A stretch of DNA of 5,211 bases from NCBI GenBank assembly GCA_002320775.1, contig DCKY01000186.1, positions 1-5,211 of the forward strand, written 5' to 3'. The position numbers and the translations under genes are program-made. The notes beneath the pieces were generated by a model, which was given only the letters and a program-made list of their open reading frames with translations, had not been told where the DNA came from and did no database searches. The DNA is from Planctomycetes bacterium UBA1662. GTDB lineage: Bacteria > Planctomycetota > UBA8108. Positions within the stretch are counted from its first letter, which is position 1, and every line of letters begins with the position of its first letter. This document shows positions 1-3,693 of this stretch, piece after piece.

Positions 1-822
1 GATGTCGAGATTCCGGATGCTCTCTACAGCGCTCCGGAGATTTTCGATGCACATCCTGAGTTCATGAAGAAATCAATGAACCGCCAGCGGTTTTTCTGGC
101 GCTGGGACAAGCCCGAGAAGTTTCGCACCAACCTGAGAGCCTATTATCGAATGATCAGCGGGATCGATGGGGTGATCGGCCGGGTTCGGGGCGCGCTGGC
201 GGAGAAAAAGCTCGCCGCCAATACCGTCATCATCTTCAGTGGCGACAACGGCTACTACGAGGGTCAGAGGGGCTTCGCCGGCAAGTGGTCGCATTACGAA
301 GAGTCGTTGAGGGTGCCGCTGATTATCCATGACCCGCGCGCGGAAAAGTCACAGCGCGGGAAGGTGTCCGGCTTGATGACGCTCAATATCGACATTCCGG
401 CGACGATCCTCGGCTACGCCGGCGTCGATGTTCCCGCCGGCTACCAGGGGCGCAGCCTGGTACCCCTGGCGCGGGGGAGAGATCCGGAAAGCTGGCGTGT
501 CGACACCTTTGCCGAGCATCTGATGAACCATGGGGCGATACCGAAGTGGGAGGGCGTGCGCGGGTCACGCTACGTCTACGCACGCTACTTCGAGCAGAAG
601 CCCGCTTACGAATACCTGCACGACCTGGAGAAAGATCCCTCCCAGCTGAAGAATTTCGCGGCGGATCCGGGTTATCGTGAGACGCTCGAAAAAATGCGCA
701 GACGTTGCGAGGAGCTTCGAGATGCCTACGGGGGTCCTTACGACCCCGAGTGGGTGAAGAAGCTCAAAGCCCGGCAGCAGCAGAAGAAGCAGCAGAAGAA
801 GCAAAAGAAGAAGGCCGATTGA
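1..822 (+). CDS. Sulfatase (alkaline phosphatase superfamily), C-terminal part, 5' truncated
   Basis: This frame is open from base 1 and ends at TGA 820-822, so 273 residues are visible and the N-terminus lies outside the window. The ATG at 64 is probably internal, because the 21 codons before it read smoothly into the family pattern. Fragment residues 80-104 carry the sulfatase block SGDNG followed by GxxGKW and YEESLRVPLII. D82-N83 and K95 correspond to the metal- and sulfate-binding Asp-Asn and Lys of type I sulfatases. Further family signs are DIPATIL (about 130-136), GYQGRSL (about 148-154) and the closing pattern YEYLHDLEKDPSQLKNFA. Such enzymes hydrolyse sulfate esters of polysaccharides, usually after export. 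The Cys/Ser-x-Pro-x-Arg formylglycine site would be upstream, so activity cannot be judged. Substrate is unknown; heparan- or algal-type glycans are only possibilities. The protein ends in an unusual Lys/Gln-rich tail. Confidence 0.93.
   Translation, partial: DVEIPDALYSAPEIFDAHPEFMKKSMNRQRFFWRWDKPEKFRTNLRAYYRMISGIDGVIGRVRGALAEKKLAANTVIIFSGDNGYYEGQRGFAGKWSHYEESLRVPLIIHDPRAEKSQRGKVSGLMTLNIDIPATILGYAGVDVPAGYQGRSLVPLARGRDPESWRVDTFAEHLMNHGAIPKWEGVRGSRYVYARYFEQKPAYEYLHDLEKDPSQLKNFAADPGYRETLEKMRRRCEELRDAYGGPYDPEWVKKLKARQQQKKQQKKQKKKAD
775..813 (+). repeat. CAG/AAG trinucleotide low-complexity tract encoding Q/K tail
   Basis: In-frame codons run as three CAG, two AAG, two CAG, two AAG, one CAA and three AAG, encoding an alternating Gln/Lys tail after the folded sulfatase domain. 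The pattern resembles an imperfect microsatellite and could vary in length between strains. It is positively charged and probably disordered. Confidence 0.75.
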
Positions 823-900
823 GAAGCCGTAAGCTCTTCAATGGATGCATGTTAAGAATCCGACAAGTACAGACAGCCATCCGGGCGAAGCTGGGGTACC

Positions 901-948
901 ATGGTTCGGTGACGGTGGCGATTAGCGTCGCCGGGTTCGGCGAACCAT
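901..948 (+). promoter_or_regulatory. Inverted-repeat element / stem-loop in the leader of the 969 gene
   Basis: Bases 901-908 (ATGGTTCG) and 941-948 (CGAACCAT) are exact inverted repeats. Between them an inner stem, GGCGA at 917-921 with TCGCC at 928-932, closes a 6-base loop, and 910-912 can also pair with 937-939. The right arm also forms a 13-bp palindrome, GGTTCG-G-CGAACC, at 934-946. The half-site GGTTCGG occurs again at 903-909, 31 bp upstream. The element ends 5 bases before the Shine-Dalgarno at 954-959. It could be an RNA structure affecting translation or a protein operator; the sequence alone does not decide. No T-tract follows, so it is not a classical terminator. Confidence 0.5.
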
Positions 949-953
949 CTATC

Positions 954-959
954 AGGAGA
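954..959 (+). promoter_or_regulatory. Ribosome binding site for the 969 gene
   Basis: AGGAGA lies 9 bases before ATG 969 and fixes this as the start; the N-terminal membrane segment begins immediately after it. Confidence 0.75.
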
Positions 960-968
960 TAAAAGATC

Positions 969-1838
969 ATGAAGGCACTCATCGCTTCGGTTGTTGCAGT
1001 AGGTGTGCTTGCTGGCGGTTACCTCGTTCTCAAGGTAAGCGATCTCAGCGACCAGGTGACCAGCCTGAACGATCAGCTGGGTACCGCACAATTGGCTCTC
1101 AATAGCCTGGAAGGTTCAAACGAAGACAAGAAGCAGAACGCCGGGCTCAAAGAGTTGGGTGATCGATTGACCCTTCTCGAGGTTTCGAAGAACGATGCGG
1201 ACGCCTCCGCGCCTGCCGCGGCTCCGGCTGCCGGCCTGTCCGAGGTTCAGGCGCAGCTTGCGGTCCACGACAAGGATATCGAGCAGTTGAAGAAAGACCT
1301 TAAGGGTTCCAGCCAGGTCAGCAGCCGGCTTGACGAGGTCGCCGATCGTTTTCTGGGCGGAGGAGGCAGGGACGCCAACGGTGAACGCGAGGGCGGCCTG
1401 AACCGGCTCTCCGAGCTCAGAACCCTCTTCAGCGGTGATTCCAGTGAGCTGACCCCGGAGCAGCAGCAGAGGCGGGAAGAGCTCACCAAGCAGTTCCAGG
1501 GTCAGCGGGACGACTGGACGATCAGGGGCTTTGACCGCTCTCTCGAGCTGAAGCTCGATGATGGTCAGAAAGACACCCTCAAGCAGTTCCTCGCCCAGGA
1601 GCGGACCGCCCTCGATGAACTCAAAGGCCAGGAGCTCGAAAAGGAAGCTCTCTCGGCTTCGCAGAAGCAGATCAAGGCCAACACAGATGCTCGCGTCGAG
1701 ACGATCCTGACCTCCGACCAGAACACCTCCTGGGGCAAGTACCGTTCCGAGTCACGGTCCTCCCGCGGCTTCGGTTTCGGCCGCAGCAGCCGCAGCAGGG
1801 GCTCACGCGAAGGCGGCTCCGGGCGCGGAAGCGAATAG
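969..1838 (+). CDS. Membrane-anchored coiled-coil protein with LTxxQ-like motifs
   Basis: I do not recognise a named family for this 289-residue protein. Residues 2-21 form one hydrophobic segment (a membrane anchor or uncleaved signal), so the rest probably lies in the periplasm. Residues 22-75 are heptad-like and probably coiled coil. An Ala/Pro linker (78-89) follows, then a second helical region (90-127) and a Gly-rich turn (130-133). The helical region 145-258 contains LTPEQ (161-165), LDDGQ (196-200) and LTSDQ (247-251), each at the head of a charged helix. This recalls the LTxxQ motif of Spy/CpxP-type periplasmic proteins, but the resemblance is only motif-level. Residues 259-289 are a low-complexity Arg/Ser/Gly tail with eight arginines. 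The start is supported by AGGAGA 9 bases upstream. It stands alone, 146 bp after the sulfatase and 343 bp or more before the next gene. A periplasmic scaffold or stress-sensing role is speculative. Confidence 0.85.
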   Translation: MKALIASVVAVGVLAGGYLVLKVSDLSDQVTSLNDQLGTAQLALNSLEGSNEDKKQNAGLKELGDRLTLLEVSKNDADASAPAAAPAAGLSEVQAQLAVHDKDIEQLKKDLKGSSQVSSRLDEVADRFLGGGGRDANGEREGGLNRLSELRTLFSGDSSELTPEQQQRREELTKQFQGQRDDWTIRGFDRSLELKLDDGQKDTLKQFLAQERTALDELKGQELEKEALSASQKQIKANTDARVETILTSDQNTSWGKYRSESRSSRGFGFGRSSRSRGSREGGSGRGSE

Positions 1839-2109
1839 GCCGCCCCCTATACCGTACAGGTGTCCTGCGGCGCCGCCGTTGTCGGCCGGCTCGTACTTCA
1901 TACTGATCAGTGACCGGGGTTCCATCCGGTTGTCCTGAATCCGGCGCGAGCGGGGATTCGTCTCCCGCATGCGCAGACCGGGTTTGTTCAGCTGACAACC
2001 GCGGCCAGGATCTCACCTTCCACCGATTCACCTGAAAAAGGCCGTTCGGTCGCGATCCGATTTATCCGGGCAACCGGTGTTATCAAACCTGCTCTCGCCA
2101 CACTGACTG

Positions 2110-2133
2110 TGTAATGGTCAGACGGTCTGGCCA
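2110..2133 (+). promoter_or_regulatory. -10-like box with overlapping operator-like dyad
   Basis: TGTAAT at 2110-2115 matches the sigma-70 -10 consensus at five of six positions, but no good -35 sits 16-18 bp upstream. Overlapping its last base is a 19-bp dyad at 2115-2133: TGGTCAGAC, one central G, then GTCTGGCCA. All nine positions are symmetric except one, which would be a T-G pairing. A repressor bound there would cover the expected transcription start. The one-base centre makes a stable RNA hairpin unlikely, which favours a DNA site for a dimeric regulator. Its likely target is the 2182/2470 gene pair. Confidence 0.4.
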
Positions 2134-2165
2134 GGGAATGCCGTCTTCTACCCAGGGAGGCTCGT

Positions 2166-2177
2166 ATGTCGAGTTGA
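2166..2177 (+). CDS. Possible three-codon leader minicistron (M-S-S)
   Basis: AGGGAGG at 2154-2160 is the strongest Shine-Dalgarno in the window and sits 5 bases before ATG 2166. That frame reads only Met-Ser-Ser before TGA 2175-2177. The next ATG (2182) is 4 bases after this stop, so ribosomes could re-initiate there. It may instead be a chance ATG, with the Shine-Dalgarno serving ATG 2182 at a poor 21-base distance. Confidence 0.25.
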   Translation: MSS

Positions 2178-2181
2178 ACAC

Positions 2182-2430
2182 ATGAAGACAAAGACAGGAA
2201 AAGGTGTGAACCGGCGGCTTTACGGACTTGAGAATTCCGCAAGGGGCCGCGAACTGCCGAGCCCGCGTTATTACGTCAGGATGCGATTGCTGAAGAATAT
2301 CCTGTGGATGTTTTTCATCGTGCTTCTGCTGGCAGGGTTTCTGAGTGTCTTTTGCCTGCATACCGAGGAAAGGGCGAGCGGCTCTGAACCGGGGTTTCCC
2401 AGGGATTCAGTTGAGGCGCTCGACCATTAA
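2182..2430 (+). CDS. Putative small single-pass membrane protein
   Basis: This 82-residue frame is unrecognised. Its main feature is a strong hydrophobic segment at residues 36-60 (LKNILWMFFIV onwards). An Arg/Lys-rich 33-residue stretch precedes it and a short polar, acidic tail follows, which fits an N-in, C-out anchor by the positive-inside rule. The start is uncertain. ATG 2182 lacks a close Shine-Dalgarno, although it follows the MSS minicistron by 4 bases. TTG 2287 has AGGA at 2278-2281, 5 bases upstream, and would give a 47-residue, signal-peptide-like product. ATG 2281 has no spaced site. The stop at 2428-2430 lies 39 bases before the preferred start of the WD40 lipoprotein, so co-transcription is likely. 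The main support for a real gene is the hydrophobic segment and its position; chance is not excluded. Confidence 0.45.
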   Translation: MKTKTGKGVNRRLYGLENSARGRELPSPRYYVRMRLLKNILWMFFIVLLLAGFLSVFCLHTEERASGSEPGFPRDSVEALDH

Positions 2431-2457
2431 AGAGAGGGTTTGTCCTGGTATCTGAAA

Positions 2458-2462
2458 AGAGG
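2458..2462 (+). promoter_or_regulatory. Ribosome binding site deciding TTG 2470 as WD40 gene start
   Basis: AGAGG lies 7 bases before TTG 2470. The alternative TTG at 2440 has its purine-rich stretch (2431-2438) only one base away, which is too close for normal initiation. Confidence 0.5.
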
Positions 2463-2469
2463 TGCTGTT

Positions 2470-3441
2470 TTGTTAATAAGGAGAAGTAGCCAGCTGTTTG
2501 CGCTGGTTGTAATACTGCTTTGCGGCGGCTGTGGGAACCCACCCCCGGAAGTGATAAGCGAAGCTGAGCACACGCTGCTCGGGCCGAAGCGCCAGGTTCA
2601 TTCCGTTTCCTTCAGCCGCGATGGTCGGCTGGTGGTCTGTTCAGGCCGAGGTATCCGGGTCTGGAAACCGGGCATGGGATTCGATGGAATTTCTCACCTT
2701 GGCGATCGAAAGCCGGTTTACAGCGTTTCCTGCAGCATGGGTAGTTCCCTGATGGCGAGCGCGGGAGGGGATGGTGTCGTTATGCTGTGGGACCTGCGAA
2801 CTGAGGCCGAGGGGCTTTGCCTCAGCGGCCACAGGGGGTGGCTCCACGATGTCGCGTTCAGCCCGGACGGTCGTCTCGTAGCCAGCGCGGGCTATGATGG
2901 AACGGTCAAGCTCTGGGATACCGCTTCGGGCACTGAGAGGGCGACGCTTTCCGGTCATTGCAAGGCGGCCAGGTGCGTTGTTTTCAGTCCGGATGGAAAG
3001 CGGCTGGCGAGCGGCGGGGTTGACAGGACCGTTGTGATCTGGGATCTCGTGAAAGGCGAACAGCTCCTGGAGCTGGCTGGCTACAATCATGGCATCACCT
3101 CCCTGGCCTACAGTCCGGATGGTTCGCAGCTTGCCGTAGCGGCCGGCGGTCGATCTGTGAGCATCCTGGACGCTCATACCGGCGGCGTTCTTTTTTCCCC
3201 GGTTGACAGGGGCAGGCGGATCACAGCTATCGTCTACAGTCCCGACGGGGAGCTTCTTGCGGCAGGTACGCGGGATGGAAGGGTTCGCCTCCTGGATCCA
3301 CAGGATGGCCGTCTTCGTCTTCTCATCGATGGGCACGATGGTGGAATTACGGATCTGGCCTTCCGCCCGGATGGAAAAAGGCTGGCTGCCAGCTGTTCTG
3401 AAGGAGCTGTAAAGATCTGGAATCTTGGAGGGCGATATTGA
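2470..3441 (+). CDS. WD40-repeat lipoprotein, single seven-bladed beta-propeller
   Basis: With TTG 2470 as start the protein has 323 residues; an in-frame TTG at 2440 would add ten. The N-terminus is a compact lipoprotein signal: RR at 4-5, hydrophobic core LFALVVILL, then CGG before Cys21. The -3 residue is Cys rather than the usual Leu, so the lipobox is not canonical. Seven WD40 repeats follow, filling the rest of the protein. Their WD-position residues are at 65, 107, 149, 191, 233, 275 and 317, exactly 42 residues apart. Most repeats show FSPDG or a variant in the second strand, and GH or a variant appears before several. The terminal dipeptide is WD in repeats 2-4, WK in 1, LD in 5 and 6, and WN in 7. 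Seven repeats make one closed propeller, usually a protein-protein interaction platform; no enzymatic domain is attached. The partner is unknown. It probably follows the 2182 ORF in one transcript. Confidence 0.92.
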   Translation: MLIRRSSQLFALVVILLCGGCGNPPPEVISEAEHTLLGPKRQVHSVSFSRDGRLVVCSGRGIRVWKPGMGFDGISHLGDRKPVYSVSCSMGSSLMASAGGDGVVMLWDLRTEAEGLCLSGHRGWLHDVAFSPDGRLVASAGYDGTVKLWDTASGTERATLSGHCKAARCVVFSPDGKRLASGGVDRTVVIWDLVKGEQLLELAGYNHGITSLAYSPDGSQLAVAAGGRSVSILDAHTGGVLFSPVDRGRRITAIVYSPDGELLAAGTRDGRVRLLDPQDGRLRLLIDGHDGGITDLAFRPDGKRLAASCSEGAVKIWNLGGRY

Positions 3442-3490
3442 GCCAGGACAACACCCTGTCAGGCCAGGGAACTCGCCGGGCGTCATTAAA

Positions 3491-3519
3491 TTGTTTTCCG
3501 GCTATTCAGGCCTTACTCT
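3491..3519 (+). promoter_or_regulatory. Weak candidate promoter for the 3694 gene
   Basis: TTGTTT at 3491-3496 and TACTCT at 3514-3519 are separated by 17 bp inside the AT-rich island. The -35 matches three and the -10 three consensus positions, including the conserved T, A and final T. It would leave a leader of roughly 165 bases before ATG 3694. This is suggestive only. Confidence 0.2.
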
Positions 3520-3545
3520 TATGTCCTTGGGTCAAATTTATTTAC

Positions 3546-3582
3546 GAGTGCCTGGCTACGGAGTCATTGGCTCCAGGTGCTC
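3546..3582 (+). other. Stem-loop downstream of the WD40 gene (possible terminator or leader structure)
   Basis: GAGTGCCTGG (3546-3555) can pair over all ten positions with CCAGGTGCTC (3573-3582), with two central G-U pairs and a 17-base loop. A competing hairpin, GGAGTC/GGCTCC at 3560-3574, shares part of the right arm. A T-rich run (TGTTGTTTTC, 3591-3600) follows 8 bases after the stem, which is too distant for a typical intrinsic terminator. It may end the WD40 transcript or form part of the next gene's leader. Confidence 0.3.
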
Positions 3583-3683
3583 ACGCCGCCTGTTGTTTTC
3601 AAGACCGTTCAGCAGAGCCTTAAAGTACCGCCCCGGGCCTGTTCAGAAGGTTTTTCGATTCTCACCCTGCTGCGTTGTTCCAG

Positions 3684-3688
3684 AAGGA
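3684..3688 (+). promoter_or_regulatory. Ribosome binding site for the 3694 gene
   Basis: AAGGA lies 5 bases before ATG 3694, and a signal peptide starts right at that ATG, so the start is well supported. Confidence 0.7.
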
Positions 3689-3693
3689 CGATT

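Larger units (their letters stand above)
1839..2181 (+). other. 343-bp intergenic stretch without a convincing gene
   Basis: No plus-strand frame of useful length occurs here, and the antisense frames crossing it are Arg-rich or run into neighbouring genes. I see two short perfect palindromes, GCGGCGCCGC at 1867-1876 and ACTGATCAGT at 1902-1911, of uncertain meaning. A small ATAGG/CCTAT stem at 1835-1850 spans the stop codon of the preceding gene but is too weak to call a terminator. The right end holds the -10-like box, dyad and minicistron listed separately. Confidence 0.6.
3442..3693 (+). other. 252-bp intergenic region with AT-rich island
   Basis: No strongly supported gene is seen here. 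A 61-codon frame begins at TTG 3438, overlapping the WD40 stop, and is discussed as a finding. Bases 3484-3545 are distinctly richer in A and T than their surroundings, as expected for a promoter region serving the 3694 gene. A stem-loop follows at 3546-3582. Confidence 0.5.

Noticed and set aside
705..962. Plus-strand frame (85 codons) overlapping the sulfatase end and the next leader
   Set aside because: It is an out-of-frame reading of the CAG/AAG tract (Ala/Glu-rich) and runs through the inverted-repeat element; no ribosome binding site is evident.
1867..1911. Short palindromes GCGGCGCCGC and ACTGATCAGT
   Set aside because: Ten-base perfect palindromes without spacers occur by chance in GC-rich gaps, have no T-tract, and are not placed near a start.
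1672..2031. Antisense frame (119 codons) covering the end of the 969 gene and part of the gap
   Set aside because: Its product is very rich in Arg and Cys with no recognisable pattern, as expected for a GC-rich shadow frame, and much of it is antisense to the Arg/Ser/Gly tail.
2047..2060. Small hairpin TCGG-TCGCGAT-CCGA as a terminator
   Set aside because: The stem is only four base pairs and no U-run follows close enough.
2083..2361. Antisense frame (92 codons) across the dyad and small membrane ORF
   Set aside because: No recognisable pattern or membrane segment, and it crosses the operator-like region. The plus strand has the hydrophobic segment and gene order in its favour.
2641..3486. 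Long antisense frame (281 codons) across the WD40 gene
   Set aside because: It lies opposite a strongly supported seven-repeat propeller. The phase-locked repeats keep the opposite frame free of stops; its translation shows no domain or signal.
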